Positions 45,634 through 55,547 are shown, counted from the first letter of the stretch. The stretch: DNA of 64,000 bases from Gammaproteobacteria bacterium (GCA_002711845.1 PASF01000002.1:94001-158000), one strand, 5' to 3'. Notes: a model not told the origin generated them from the letters alone. A program made the numbers and translations.

Positions 45634-46713
45634 CTAGCTGCGGCCCAGCTCCTGCAGAATATGATGGTAGCTGTTCAGGCGCGAGGCATGGATTTTGCCT
45701 TTTTTGACGGCGGCGAGCAGGGCACAGCCCGGTTCCTGCTGGTGACGGCAATCGCGAAAACGGCACTGCCCGGCATAGGGCCGAAACTCCACGAAGCCAT
45801 CCATCAGCTGCTCCGCATCGATGTGCCACAACCCAAACTCGCGAATACCCGGTGAGTCCACCAGATCGCCGCTGCCCGGCAAGTGATAGAGTTTCGTGGC
45901 AGTGGTGGTATGGGTGCCCTTCTCACGGCCTGCCGCCCGGCCCCTGGACAGGCCGCCGACATCGGCGGCACCGGCTGCGTTGTCATCATCGTCGATGCCA
46001 CGCAGGGTGTTGATCAGCGACGACTTGCCAACCCCGGACTGGCCGACAAAAACGGCGGTTTCGCCGCTGAGCATATGCCGCAGCGCGTCGATACTCACTG
46101 GCTGATGACAGGATACGCGCAAGGTGTCGTAGCCAATGCCGGCATACAGTTTCAGCAGATCCGAGACTTTTAATGCGGCCGCATCCGCGTCAGCGTTGCT
46201 GGTTTCCGCTGGCATCAGGTCGCATTTGTTGAGCAACAGCAGGGGTTTGAGGCGCAAGTGTTCGATGGCCACCAGATAACGGTCAAGCAGGTTGCCAAAG
46301 GGCTCGGGTACTGGCGCGAACACCACCGCTACCCGGTCGATATTGGCGGCGATGCTGCGCTGCTCGCCGCGGGCATTGGGTCGGCTCATGGCCGAATGCC
46401 GGGGTATCAGGGCGACGATGATGCCGGTGTTGTTGCCCTCGGCCTGCCAGATGACCTTGTCACCCGTGACCAGCGGGGGCAGATTGCTGCGCTGGTGACA
46501 GCGAAAAAGCTGGCCCTGGGTTGCCGGGCTCAGCGATTCCACATCCAGTTGCTGACCGTAGTGGCAGACGATCAGGCCTTCCTGTTCCGGACCCAGCGTT
46601 GTTTCATCATCGCTGCCAGTGCGTTGCTGAGCCGGCGCGGTGGGCTTGCCACGGGCTTTCTGCTGGCTGCTGATGCGCCGTAATTGATGTTCGTTCAGTC
46701 GTCGTTTGGCCAT
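45634..46713 (-). CDS. rsgA: Ribosome small-subunit-dependent GTPase A
   Basis: Circularly permuted GTPase of 359 residues acting in 30S subunit maturation. OB domain at about 45-115, then the G motifs in permuted order: G4 LLLNKCDL, G1 GQSGVGKSSLIN, G3 DSPGIREFG. The C-terminal zinc knuckle is CRFRDCRHQQEPGCAL. The ATG at 46713 (MAKRRLNEHQLRRI) is the family start. Divergent from orn, the widespread gammaproteobacterial arrangement. Confidence 0.96.
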   Translation of the reverse strand: MAKRRLNEHQLRRISSQQKARGKPTAPAQQRTGSDDETTLGPEQEGLIVCHYGQQLDVESLSPATQGQLFRCHQRSNLPPLVTGDKVIWQAEGNNTGIIVALIPRHSAMSRPNARGEQRSIAANIDRVAVVFAPVPEPFGNLLDRYLVAIEHLRLKPLLLLNKCDLMPAETSNADADAAALKVSDLLKLYAGIGYDTLRVSCHQPVSIDALRHMLSGETAVFVGQSGVGKSSLINTLRGIDDDDNAAGAADVGGLSRGRAAGREKGTHTTTATKLYHLPGSGDLVDSPGIREFGLWHIDAEQLMDGFVEFRPYAGQCRFRDCRHQQEPGCALLAAVKKGKIHASRLNSYHHILQELGRS

Positions 46714-46815
46714 GACCCGGCATTCTATTACAATGGGTGCCCCGTGGGACCCCGCGCGGCTAAAATAAAACCTCGGGACCCGAATCCCCGATGGGTTAAA
46801 CCAGGATGAAACATC

Positions 46816-47367
46816 ATGGCTGTTGTCGACAAAAGCAAAACCCTGATCTGGATTGACATGGAAATGACCGGTCTTGAGCCCGAGACCGACCGTGTCATCG
46901 AAATCGCCACACTGATCACTGATGCTGATCTGAATATTCTGGCAGAAGGCCCGGTAGTGGCTGTGCACCAGTCCGATTCGGTGCTGGCCGGCATGGACGA
47001 GTGGAACCAGCGCACCCACGGTGACTCCGGTCTGGTTGCGCGGGTGCGTGCCAGTCGCGCCGACGAGGCGGATGCTGAGCAGCAAACGCTGGATTTTCTG
47101 CACGAGTATGCCGACACCGGCAGTTCACCGATGTGCGGCAACAGTGTCCACCAGGACCGTCGCTTTCTGGTCAAATACATGCCCACACTGGAAGCCTTTT
47201 TCCATTACCGCAATCTCGATGTCAGCACGGTCAAAGAGCTGGCACGGCGATGGCGTCCGGATCTGCTGGGTGGTTTCACCAAGACCAGCAGCCATCAGGC
47301 ACTGGATGATATCCGTGATTCGGTCAGTGAACTGCAGTATTACCGCGGGCATTTCTTCAAGCTTTAA
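46816..47367 (+). CDS. orn: Oligoribonuclease
   Basis: 3'-5' exonuclease of 183 residues that degrades di- to pentaribonucleotides, including pGpG from c-di-GMP breakdown. DEDDh residues: [21 protein letters not shown] region with Asp and Glu, [16 protein letters not shown], and the final [16 protein letters not shown]. It finishes the pathway started by EAL and HD-GYP proteins encoded elsewhere in this window. Its end overlaps queG on the other strand by 11 bp. Confidence 0.97.
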   Translation: MAVVDKSKTLIWIDMEMTGLEPETDRVIEIATLITDADLNILAEGPVVAVHQSDSVLAGMDEWNQRTHGDSGLVARVRASRADEADAEQQTLDFLHEYADTGSSPMCGNSVHQDRRFLVKYMPTLEAFFHYRNLDVSTVKELARRWRPDLLGGFTKTSSHQALDDIRDSVSELQYYRGHFFKL

Positions 47368-48424
47368 GCGTTCGCTGTGCATGCTGTTGCAGCGCCCAGG
47401 CCACATGCTCGCGCACCAGTGGCGACGCGTGGTGCTGACGGCTGTGCAGTGCGTCAAGGACCGGGATGGTGCTGGGTGCATTGCCCAGCCCTACCGCCAG
47501 GTTGCGCAGCCAGCCCTCATAGCCGGTGCGACGTATCGCTGAACCGGCGGTGTTGCGCAAAAATGTCTCTTCACTCCACATGAACAGCTCGCTCAGATCG
47601 GCGTTGTCCAGGCCATGACGCGGCGCGAAATCGGTCTCCTCGCTGAGCTGGCTGAACTTGTTCCAGGGGCAGATCAACTGGCAGTCGTCACAGCCAAACA
47701 CGCGATTGCCGATAGCCGGGCGAAGTGACTCGGGGATGCTGCCTTTAAGTTCGATGGTAAGATAGGAAATGCAGCGCCGCGCATCCAGCTCATTGGCACC
47801 CACAAATGCCTGTGTCGGACAGATGTCCAGACAGGCGGTGCATGACCCACAGTGACCACTTACCGGCTCATCGATGGGCAACGGCAGATCAGTGAACAGC
47901 TCGCCCAGGAAAAACCACGAACCGGCTTTCCTGTTCAGCAGCATGGTGTTTTTGCCAATCCAGCCCAGCCCGGCTTTTTCTGCCAGAGCCCGCTCCAGCA
48001 CCGGCGCGCTGTCGACAAAAGCACGGTAACCCATGGGACCGGCCAGGTCGGTGATGTGCTCGGCCAGTTGTTGCAAACGCTTGCGAATCAGCTTGTGATA
48101 ATCGCGGCCACGCGCATAGCGTGAGATATACGCTTTGCCTGGGTTTTTCAGCGGAGTGAGCGATTGCTCTTTATCCAGGCTATAGTCCATGCGGACACTG
48201 AGTACCCGAATGGTGCCGGGGTGCAGCGCGTCAGGGTGCAGCCGCAGGTCCCGATGGCGGGCCATGTAATCCATGTCGCCATGAAAATTGCGGGCCAGCC
48301 AGGCATCCAGATGCGGCTGGTAAGCGCTCAAGTCAATGTCGGTCACGGCCAGTTGCTGAAACCCCAGGGTCGCGGCGAGCTCGCGGATCCGGGTCAGCAG
48401 GCTGGCGGCCTGATCGGGCAGCAT
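47357..48424 (-). CDS. queG: Epoxyqueuosine reductase QueG
   Basis: Cobalamin-dependent iron-sulfur enzyme of 355 residues for the last step of queuosine synthesis in tRNA. Two 4Fe-4S motifs: [15 protein letters not shown] (about 190-205) and [14 protein letters not shown] (about 240-253). Also [16 protein letters not shown] and [11 protein letters not shown] typical of the family. The ATG at 48424 lies four bases after the aminotransferase stop, so the two are co-transcribed. A longer open frame upstream lies inside the aminotransferase gene and is not real. Confidence 0.95.
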   Translation of the reverse strand: MLPDQAASLLTRIRELAATLGFQQLAVTDIDLSAYQPHLDAWLARNFHGDMDYMARHRDLRLHPDALHPGTIRVLSVRMDYSLDKEQSLTPLKNPGKAYISRYARGRDYHKLIRKRLQQLAEHITDLAGPMGYRAFVDSAPVLERALAEKAGLGWIGKNTMLLNRKAGSWFFLGELFTDLPLPIDEPVSGHCGSCTACLDICPTQAFVGANELDARRCISYLTIELKGSIPESLRPAIGNRVFGCDDCQLICPWNKFSQLSEETDFAPRHGLDNADLSELFMWSEETFLRNTAGSAIRRTGYEGWLRNLAVGLGNAPSTIPVLDALHSRQHHASPLVREHVAWALQQHAQRTLKA

Positions 48425-48428
48425 GAGG

Positions 48429-49580
48429 TTAAAGCGCCCGCAGCACCGCAGCCGCGGCTTCGAGTGTGCTGTCGTCTTTGCAAAAACAAAAACGAATGAC
48501 GCGGGATTGAGGCGTTTCCGCGCAAAACGGCGACAACGGGATGGCCGCCACGCCTTTTTCTTTACACAGCCAGGTGACAAATTCCATGTCGGACACATCA
48601 CTGATGGCACTGTAGTCGACACATTGGAAGTAAGTGCCAGCCGATGGCGTGAAGGTGAAGCGGGCGTCGGCGAGCAGGGCCGCGAAGGTGTCGCGTTTTT
48701 GCTGATAAAAAGCCGGCAGCTGCAGGTGATGTTCGGGGCAATCGCGCATGAAATCGGCAATGGCATGCTGTATGAAGCTGGTCGAGGTAAAGGTGACAAA
48801 CTGGTGCACCTTGCGGAATTCATCAGTCAATGCCGGCGGCGCGATGCAGTACGCTGCCTTCCAGCCGGTGGCATGGTAAGTCTTGCCAAATGAAAACACG
48901 GCAAAACTCTTTTCTTTCAGTTCGGCATGACACAACACGCTTTCATGATGGCCGCCGTCAAACACCATGTGTTCGTAGACCTCGTCGGATAGCAGCAGAA
49001 TATCGCGGTCGCGAATCAGCTCTGCCAGTGTGTCGAGGTCGTCCCGGGTCAGCACTGAACCACTGGGGTTGTGCGGTGAGTTGATGATAACCAGACGGGT
49101 ACGCGCCGTGATCCGGTCCGCGAAGCGCTGCCAGTCAATGCCCCAGCCCTGTCCCGCTACTGGCGCACGCATGGGAATATGGACAGGGACACCACCGGCC
49201 AGCCGCACCGCCGGATCGTACGAGTCGTAGGCGGGGTCAAACATAATGACTTCGTCGCCCTCGCCGACCGTCGCCTGAATGGCATCAAACAGCGCCTCGG
49301 TCGCGCCCGATGTCACGGTTATTTCCTGATCTGCATCCACGCGGCAACCGTATAGATTCTCAACCTTGACGGCTATCTGTTCGCGCAGCGCCGGCACGCC
49401 CGTCATCGGCGAATACTGATTGCGACGGTCGTTCAGATAGAACGAGACACGTTCACGCAGTGCCGCCGGGCAGTCAAAATCGGGAAATCCCTGCGACAGG
49501 TTGATGGCGTTATGTGCCTGTGCCATTCTCGTCATCACGGTGAAGATGGTGGTGCCCACCTGGGGAAGTTTGCTGCGCAA
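48429..49580 (-). CDS. PLP-dependent aminotransferase, methionine aminotransferase (YbdL) type
   Basis: Class I/II aminotransferase of 383 residues, very like E. coli YbdL. Features: SKLPQVGTTIFTVM and INLSQGFPDFDCP at the N-terminus, SGATEALFDAI, NSPHNPSG, SDEVYEHM, and the PLP lysine in SFGKTYHATGWK. The start is TTG at 49580 with AGAGG eight bases before. It is divergent from ovoA with 66 bp between the starts. Methionine or aromatic amino-acid transamination is expected from family; a lyase role in ovothiol synthesis is conceivable because OvoB is also a PLP enzyme, but there is no direct evidence. Confidence 0.88.
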   Translation of the reverse strand: MRSKLPQVGTTIFTVMTRMAQAHNAINLSQGFPDFDCPAALRERVSFYLNDRRNQYSPMTGVPALREQIAVKVENLYGCRVDADQEITVTSGATEALFDAIQATVGEGDEVIMFDPAYDSYDPAVRLAGGVPVHIPMRAPVAGQGWGIDWQRFADRITARTRLVIINSPHNPSGSVLTRDDLDTLAELIRDRDILLLSDEVYEHMVFDGGHHESVLCHAELKEKSFAVFSFGKTYHATGWKAAYCIAPPALTDEFRKVHQFVTFTSTSFIQHAIADFMRDCPEHHLQLPAFYQQKRDTFAALLADARFTFTPSAGTYFQCVDYSAISDVSDMEFVTWLCKEKGVAAIPLSPFCAETPQSRVIRFCFCKDDSTLEAAAAVLRAL

Positions 49581-49646
49581 AATGATAGCCTCTCGTAAAT
49601 CGGTTTTTGCCAGAATGATGTTTGCCAGAATACAGGATACCCGCTC

Positions 49647-52058
49647 ATGACTCGAGCTTTAGCTGACTCAGCGCCGGTCACAGAACCCGGCACCCCAGAA
49701 TCCACAATAGAACCCCAACAAGCACCCCAGACAGAACCCAGGTGGCACGGGCAGCGAGCAGTCAGTTTGCCGGGACTGAACATCACCGCCGGACGACAGG
49801 CGCTGCTCGACTACTTTGACAATACCTGGAAGCTCACCGAAACCCTGTTTTCGGCGCTGGTCAGTGAGGAAGCCTATTTTGTCAGGCCCTATCACAAGAC
49901 CCGTCATCCGCTGATCTTCTATTACGTCCATCCGGTCACGTTCTACATCAACAAACTGCTGGTGGCGGGTCTGCTCGATAAACCGCTGAACGCGGATTAC
50001 GAGATTCTGTTTGAAACCGGTGTTGATGAAATGAGCTGGGATGATTTGCATGACGGTGAACAGGAGATCTGGCCGAGCGTTGCCGAGGCGCGGGAGTATC
50101 GACGCCAGGTCTACCAGACCGTGCATCAGTTGATCAGCAGCCACCCCGAGTTTGACAAGCCGGTAACCATGGACAGCCCGGGCTGGGCACTGGTCATGTG
50201 TTTCGAGCACGAGCGCATTCACCTGGAGACATCCAGCGTGCTGATGCGCGAGCTGCCACTGAAGTATGTGCGCGCGCCACAGCAATGGCCCGCACTGCCG
50301 CTGGCGAAAAATCCGCCGGAACGTTTTGCGCGCCCGGTTGCCGGTCTGCACTATCCGGCCGAAAATCCCATGATTGACGTGGCAGCACAGACCGTCTCGG
50401 TCGGCAAGCCCGCTGACTGGCCGACATTTGGCTGGGATAACGAGTACGGCGCCGACACCCGCAGGGTCAAAGCGTTCCGCGCCAGCAAACGACTGATCAG
50501 TAATGGCGAATTTTACGAATTTGTCAGCTCCGGTGCCTACCTGGATGAACAGTACTGGAGCGAGAAAGGCTGGGCCTGGCGCCGGTTCCGCAACACCCGC
50601 TGGCCAACCTTCTGGGTGCAGGATGGCCCGGTCGGATCACACCAGTACAGGTTACGCACGCTGTTCAGTGTCGAACCCATGCAGTGGGACTGGCCGGCCA
50701 TCGTCAATTTCTATGAGGCGAAGGCCTATTGCGCCTGGCGCTCCGAACGCGATGGAGTAAAAACCCCGTACCGTCTTGCCAGCGAAAAAGAACATCTGGC
50801 GCTGCATGATGATGAATGGCAGTCGGTACGTCAGTGGCAACCAGGGCTGAACGGCCCGAAGGCCCTCGAATTGATCGGATGCGACCCGGTCATGCGTGAC
50901 CCCGCCCTGCCTGATCCGGGCACGCGAGCGCCGGGCCAGCGACCCATCAATCACAACCTGCACTACGGCAGCGAAGGGCCGGTGGAGAAATTTGCTGCTA
51001 ATGGCAAGGGTTTCCACGATGTGCTGGGCAACGTCTGGCAGTGGAGTGAGGACGTCTTCCATCCATTGCCCGATTTTGCCATTCATCCGTATTATGTGGA
51101 CTTCAGCACGCCGTGTTTTGATGATCAGCATCAGATGATCATGGGCGGGTCGTTCATCAGCACCGGTGATGAGGCCAGTGTCTGGGCGCGTTTCCACTTC
51201 CGCCCGCATTTCTTCCAGCATGCCGGGTTCCGTCTGGTACAGGGTGATGACACGGCGGTCACCCAGGACGGTGGCAAACGTTATGAAACCGATGCCTTGC
51301 TGGATCAATACATGTTGTTCCACTGGGGATCGCGCGCCGAACAGCGTGACGAGGACATCAGTGCGGCTGTCGGGCATCCGGAAACCCGTCTATTCATGGA
51401 AACCATGGCGGAACTGGTCGGTGACTTTGCCGGGGCCCATGAGGCTGTTCTCGACCTGGGCTGCGCCACCGGTCGGGCCAGTTTCGAGCTGGCGCGTCGC
51501 TTCCGGCGCGTACTCGGCCTTGATTACAGCCAGGCATTTATCGATGCGGCAAACATCCTGCAGCGACAGGGCAGTCTGGCCTATTCGCGGCTGGAAAGCG
51601 GCCGTCATACCACGCCGATGATGGCCAGAGTGCCCGCAACGATTGATCGCTCTCGGGTGGCATTTATTCAGGGCGACGCGACCCAATTGGCGGCGTCGGG
51701 CGTAGATGTTGATAACCATCCCGATGCGCGTTTTGATGCTGTGCTGATGAGCAATCTGCTGTGCCGTCTGCCGGATCCGGCCGCCTGCCTGCGTCAGTTT
51801 ACCGGGCCGAACGCGCTGCTGCGTGACGGGGGCGTACTGGTGCTGTCATCGCCCAATACCTGGATGGATCAGTATACCCCGGTGGACGCATTTGTTGATG
51901 GACCCGACAGTGCGGCGGCGCTGGAAAAGCTGGGCGAGCTGCTGCCTGGCTATGAGCTGGTTCATCAGCAGGATCTGCCTTTCATGATCCGTGAACACCG
52001 GCGCAAGTATGAGTACATCGTCAGCCAGGTCTCCGTGTGGCGCAAGCGCCCGGCCTGA
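49647..52058 (+). CDS. ovoA: 5-histidylcysteine sulfoxide synthase / 4-mercaptohistidine N1-methyltransferase OvoA
   Basis: Non-haem iron enzyme for ovothiol A, 803 residues with the full three-domain order. A DinB-like helical domain at about 50-230 carries the iron-binding HERIHLE motif. A formylglycine-generating-enzyme/sulfatase-modifying domain at about 245-535 has GWDNEYG, the GNVWQWSEDVF stretch and the ARFHFRPHFFQHAGFRL end. A SAM-dependent methyltransferase domain at about 565-800 has motif I LDLGCATGRASFE. It joins cysteine to histidine at C5 and then methylates the imidazole. ATG at 49647 with AGGA upstream. Ovothiol would protect against peroxide. Confidence 0.95.
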   Translation: MTRALADSAPVTEPGTPESTIEPQQAPQTEPRWHGQRAVSLPGLNITAGRQALLDYFDNTWKLTETLFSALVSEEAYFVRPYHKTRHPLIFYYVHPVTFYINKLLVAGLLDKPLNADYEILFETGVDEMSWDDLHDGEQEIWPSVAEAREYRRQVYQTVHQLISSHPEFDKPVTMDSPGWALVMCFEHERIHLETSSVLMRELPLKYVRAPQQWPALPLAKNPPERFARPVAGLHYPAENPMIDVAAQTVSVGKPADWPTFGWDNEYGADTRRVKAFRASKRLISNGEFYEFVSSGAYLDEQYWSEKGWAWRRFRNTRWPTFWVQDGPVGSHQYRLRTLFSVEPMQWDWPAIVNFYEAKAYCAWRSERDGVKTPYRLASEKEHLALHDDEWQSVRQWQPGLNGPKALELIGCDPVMRDPALPDPGTRAPGQRPINHNLHYGSEGPVEKFAANGKGFHDVLGNVWQWSEDVFHPLPDFAIHPYYVDFSTPCFDDQHQMIMGGSFISTGDEASVWARFHFRPHFFQHAGFRLVQGDDTAVTQDGGKRYETDALLDQYMLFHWGSRAEQRDEDISAAVGHPETRLFMETMAELVGDFAGAHEAVLDLGCATGRASFELARRFRRVLGLDYSQAFIDAANILQRQGSLAYSRLESGRHTTPMMARVPATIDRSRVAFIQGDATQLAASGVDVDNHPDARFDAVLMSNLLCRLPDPAACLRQFTGPNALLRDGGVLVLSSPNTWMDQYTPVDAFVDGPDSAAALEKLGELLPGYELVHQQDLPFMIREHRRKYEYIVSQVSVWRKRPA

Positions 52059-52073
52059 ACCCGGGTGGCAGGC

Positions 52074-53081
52074 TCAGGCAGTCACTGTCTGGCCTGCCAG
52101 CGCACGGCATGCCTGGCCAGCGATACGCACGCTGTCCAGGCGCTTTTCGTGATCGAAGATATGGGCGCTGAACATGATTTCATCGACGCCGGTGCGCTCA
52201 ATGAAGCGCGCAATGCCCTGCTGCACATCATCCGGATCGCCGATAATCGCCTCCCGTAACGCATGACCGGCACCGGCCAGTTCGGCGGCGGAAAAATGCG
52301 CTTCAATGTCTGCCAGCGGTGGTTTCAATGGGCCGGGCGTCCCCCTTCTAAGCGCAATAAACTGCTGTTGTGTCGAGCTCATCAACACGCGGGCTTCGTC
52401 GGCACTGTGTGCCGCATACATGGGCACCGCCGCCATGCAGTATGGGGATTGCAACTGTTCTGAGGGCCGGAAGCGGCTGCGATACAGGTCCAGTGCCTGC
52501 ATCAGGTGATCCGGGGCAAAGTGGGACGCAAAAGCGAACGGCAGGCCCAGCGCGGCTGCCAGCTGGGCACTGAACAGGCTGGAGCCCAGCAGCCACAAGG
52601 GCACATGCAGCCCGGCACCGGGGACTGCCTGGACCGCCTGGCCTGGCGTTACTGGCTGGAAGTAACCCTGCAGCTCCTGCACATCGCGTGGAAACTGATC
52701 GACGCTGTCCTGATAGCGTCGCAATGCCTGCATGGTCAGCGAGTCTGTCCCCGGGGCACGGCCCAGACCCAGATCGATCCGCTCCGGGTAAAGAGACGCC
52801 AGCGTGCCGAACTGCTCGGCGACCATCAAGGGGGCATGATTGGGCAGCATGATCCCGCCGGAGCCCACGCGGATGCGCTGCGTGCCTTCGGCGACAAAAC
52901 CAATGACGACAGCGGTGGCGGCACTGGCGATACCGGTCATGTTGTGGTGCTCGGCCAGCCAGAAGCGCTGATAGCCGCAGGCCTCCGCTGTCTGTGCCAG
53001 ACTGCGTGAGTTCAGTAATGCCTGCCGAGGTGTGCTGCCCTGCACCACCGGCGCCAGATCAAGTAAAGAATACGGGATCAT
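52074..53081 (-). CDS. LLM-class flavin-dependent oxidoreductase (luciferase-like, YhbW group)
   Basis: Bacterial luciferase-like monooxygenase of 335 residues. Typical features: [18 protein letters not shown] (FMN-site start), [38 protein letters not shown] and the [19 protein letters not shown] end. Substrate unknown. The ATG at 53081 has GGAGAA upstream; an open frame further upstream lacks homology. Convergent with ovoA, 15 bp between the stops. Confidence 0.93.
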   Translation of the reverse strand: MIPYSLLDLAPVVQGSTPRQALLNSRSLAQTAEACGYQRFWLAEHHNMTGIASAATAVVIGFVAEGTQRIRVGSGGIMLPNHAPLMVAEQFGTLASLYPERIDLGLGRAPGTDSLTMQALRRYQDSVDQFPRDVQELQGYFQPVTPGQAVQAVPGAGLHVPLWLLGSSLFSAQLAAALGLPFAFASHFAPDHLMQALDLYRSRFRPSEQLQSPYCMAAVPMYAAHSADEARVLMSSTQQQFIALRRGTPGPLKPPLADIEAHFSAAELAGAGHALREAIIGDPDDVQQGIARFIERTGVDEIMFSAHIFDHEKRLDSVRIAGQACRALAGQTVTA

Positions 53082-53167
53082 GAGTTCTCCAAAAACATCG
53101 GATTTGCGTAAGCAATTTAACATGCCAAAGGTCTGAGGGTATAACAGGGTGTTCACATGACGGGCAA

Positions 53168-53288
53168 AGAGCCCTCAGCGCATAGAGAGCCTTCAGCGCA
53201 TAGAGAGCCCTCAGCGTGTCAAGAGCCCTCAGCGCATAGAGAGCCCCCAGCGCATAGAGAGCCCTCAGCGAATAAAGAGCCCTCAGCA
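53168..53288. repeat. 18-bp tandem repeat (6.7 copies)
   Basis: Units of AGAGCCCTCAGCGCATAG start at 53168, 53186, 53204, 53222, 53240 and 53258, with a partial seventh at 53276-53288. Single-base variation occurs in most units. The period is a multiple of three, so the frame stays open on both strands (Leu-Arg-Ala-Leu-Tyr-Ala on the minus strand), but no credible start or ribosome site supports a gene. The surrounding gap 53082-53469 holds nothing else I can name. Confidence 0.9.
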
Positions 53289-53469
53289 GTCTGACGCCCA
53301 AAACTGTCTTTATATCGGGTATGGTCAGCCATAGGCTTGAATAATAATAGGGGCTGGATTACCCTGCGAAGTCCATAATTTGTACAACTATCACCCGATT
53401 TTCTGGAAATTTGTTACCGCAGGGAATGCCGAGGAACAAGTTGAAATCAAGCTCTCTGAGGAGATTAAC

Positions 53470-54513
53470 GTGAAAAAACAGACAATTTTATCAGCAGCAA
53501 TAGCCGCTGCAGTGGCCGGCTCCATGGCCCTGACGGCGGTCAGCATTCAGGCTGATGATCATGATGAGGGTTTCGAGGCGCCACGCACTGAATGGGGTAC
53601 ACCTGATCTGCGCGGTGTATGGAATTTCAGTTCCAACACGCCACTGGAGCGTTCGCGCGATTACGGTGATCGTCAGTTTTATACACCGGAAGAAGTCATC
53701 GCCCGCGACCAGCGTGCTGCCGAGGCCGCAGCGGCCAGTGACGGCAACTCTTCTCAGGGCGGTGTTGGTGGTTACAACCAGTTCTGGGTAGAAGGCATGC
53801 CTCAGGACCTCAATCTGCGGACATCCATCCTGATCTATCCGGAAGACGGCCGTATGCCGGCCCGTGTGGAAGGCGCTCCGGTTGCCTTTGGTGGCCTGGG
53901 TCCGGATTACAATGGTGAGCGTCCAGTGCGTGTTGCCGTGGGTGGTATTGCCAAAGACGGCCCGGAAGACCGTGGTATCTCTGAGCGCTGTCTGTTGGGT
54001 TTCAACTCGGTACCGCCCTTCATGCCCAGCATGTACAACAACAACGTGCAGCTGTTCCAGACCGAAGACCATTTTGTCATCTACAACGAAATGATCCATG
54101 AGTCGCGCATTGTCCCGATGGACGGCCGGGATCACATTCCGGAAAACATCACGCAGTGGACCGGCGACTCCCGCGGTTACTGGGATGGCGACACGCTGGT
54201 GGTGGAAACCCGTAACTTTAATAGCAAGACCCAGACGTTCCGTGGCACCGGCATCAGCTCCAACAAGACGCTGACCGAGAAGTTCACCCGCACTGCCGAG
54301 GGTGTGGTCGAGTACGAATTCACCGTGGAAGACCCGCTGGCGTTTGAAGACAAGATCACCGGCATTGTGCCCATGTTCCGCTCCGATGGCGAAATGTTTG
54401 AATATGCCTGCCACGAAGGCAACTACGGCATGGTCAACATTCTGCAGGGGCAGCGTGTGGAAGATGGCACCTGGGATTACGAGAACAACCGGGCGATGCG
54501 TCTGGGGCAATGA
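53470..54513 (+). CDS. Secreted protein of unknown function (GVW/WDGDTLV family, copy 1)
   Basis: Exported protein of 347 residues with a signal peptide (about 1-31, MKKQTILSAAIAAAVAGSMA). After an acidic DDHDEG stretch comes TEWGTPDLRGVWNFSSNTPLER. The later YWDGDTLVVETRNF and a C-terminal DGEMFEYACHEGNYGM region are features shared with the next gene. Similar proteins occur in many copies in environmental bacteria without a known function. I chose the GTG at 53470, preceded by GAGGAG, because it begins the signal peptide. Co-oriented with its paralogue 47 bp downstream. Confidence 0.82.
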   Translation: MKKQTILSAAIAAAVAGSMALTAVSIQADDHDEGFEAPRTEWGTPDLRGVWNFSSNTPLERSRDYGDRQFYTPEEVIARDQRAAEAAAASDGNSSQGGVGGYNQFWVEGMPQDLNLRTSILIYPEDGRMPARVEGAPVAFGGLGPDYNGERPVRVAVGGIAKDGPEDRGISERCLLGFNSVPPFMPSMYNNNVQLFQTEDHFVIYNEMIHESRIVPMDGRDHIPENITQWTGDSRGYWDGDTLVVETRNFNSKTQTFRGTGISSNKTLTEKFTRTAEGVVEYEFTVEDPLAFEDKITGIVPMFRSDGEMFEYACHEGNYGMVNILQGQRVEDGTWDYENNRAMRLGQ

Positions 54514-54560
54514 TCTCGTTACGGGAATAGACTTTAACAGACAAAAAAACAAGGTTGTTC

Positions 54561-55427
54561 ATGAAAACACAATTCAAAACATTTTTTGCGGTAGCGGCCA
54601 CGGCCGCAGCCGTCAGCGCGTTCTGGGTTACCCAGGACGTTTCCCAGGCGCAGAATCAGTCACGCACCGAGATTCCCCGCACGCCCGATGGCAAGCCCAA
54701 CCTCAGTGGTATCTGGCAGGCCATGAATACCGCGTACTGGGATCTTGAGCCGCATGAAGCGCGTCACGGTCCGTTGTCTGCCCTGCAGGCCGGTGCTCAT
54801 CTGGCTGTACCTCCCGGCATGGGCGTGGTGGAAGGCGGCATGCTGCCTTACAAGCCCGGCATGCGTGAAGCCAAAGAAGAGAACCAGGCCAACTGGCTGG
54901 AACGCGATCCGGCAACCAAGTGTTATTTGCCGGGCGTACCGCGCGCGACCTATCAGCCTTACCCGTTCCAGATTTTCCAGGCGCCTGACGCCACGCTGAT
55001 CGCTTATCAGTTTGCCGGTGCTGACCGTATCGTGCACATGGATCGTCCGGAGCTGGAAGCCCAGGTGGACAGCTGGATGGGCCACAACAACGGTACCTGG
55101 GATGGCGACACGCTGGTGATTGACGTGACCGGTCAGATGCCCGATACCTGGTTTGACCGTTCCGGTAACTACCACAGCGGCTGGGACATGCACGTGCAGG
55201 AGCGCTACACCATGCTGGATCGCAACACCATTGCGTATGAAGCGACGGTGAACGACCCTAATGTGTACGAGCGTCCCTGGACCATCAACATGCATCTGTA
55301 CCGTCATCAGGACGAGAACATGAAGCTGCTGGAGTACAAGTGTGTGGAGTTCGTTGAGGAGCTGTTGTTTGGCCACCTGCGGGCACCGGGGTCACCCATT
55401 GGAGATGGCATTACACCCATTAACTGA
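54561..55427 (+). CDS. Secreted protein of unknown function (GVW/WDGDTLV family, copy 2)
   Basis: Exported protein of 288 residues, a diverged paralogue of the previous gene. Signal peptide about 1-30 (AATAAAVSAFWVTQD), then IPRTPDGKPNLSGIWQAMN, a Pro/Tyr-rich middle (PGVPRATYQPYPFQIFQ), TWDGDTLVIDVTGQM, and the closing MKLLEYKCVEFVEEL. Probable operon with copy 1. It has two cysteines (in ATKCYLPG and YKCVEF) that could pair in the periplasm. No function assigned. Downstream lies a hairpin that also holds the dnaE2 SOS box. Confidence 0.82.
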   Translation: MKTQFKTFFAVAATAAAVSAFWVTQDVSQAQNQSRTEIPRTPDGKPNLSGIWQAMNTAYWDLEPHEARHGPLSALQAGAHLAVPPGMGVVEGGMLPYKPGMREAKEENQANWLERDPATKCYLPGVPRATYQPYPFQIFQAPDATLIAYQFAGADRIVHMDRPELEAQVDSWMGHNNGTWDGDTLVIDVTGQMPDTWFDRSGNYHSGWDMHVQERYTMLDRNTIAYEATVNDPNVYERPWTINMHLYRHQDENMKLLEYKCVEFVEELLFGHLRAPGSPIGDGITPIN

Positions 55428-55495
55428 AGAAAACTATCTGCCTTGCACTGACTATCTCGGCTACGTTTTCTTGATGCTGTGCATATCAGGCATTT

Positions 55496-55547
55496 AAAAC
55501 ACCGGCAAAATACTGTATAAATATACAGCCGTTTTGCCGGTGTTTTT
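55496..55547 (+). terminator. Terminator-like hairpin with a LexA box in its loop, abutting dnaE2
   Basis: 15-bp perfect arms (55496-55510 and 55532-55546) end in TTTTT at 55543-55547, and the dnaE2 ATG follows at 55548. The 21-nt loop contains the entire LexA box. It can end transcription of the secreted-protein genes, while the SOS promoter of dnaE2 must start within or after the loop. Confidence 0.75.
55513..55528. promoter_or_regulatory. dnaE2: LexA (SOS) box of dnaE2
   Basis: CTGTATAAATATACAG matches the gammaproteobacterial CTGT-N8-ACAG consensus fully, 20-35 bp before the dnaE2 start. TATAAA inside it may be the -10. Indicates DNA-damage induction. Confidence 0.9.

Noticed and set aside
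53168-53288. CRISPR-like array
   Set aside because: Units are directly adjacent 18-mers without spacers and no cas genes are nearby.
53059-53301. Open frame on the minus strand with a Leu-Arg-Ala-Leu-Tyr repeat
   Set aside because: It is the translation of the 18-bp tandem repeat and overlaps the oxidoreductase start; no ribosome site or known fold.
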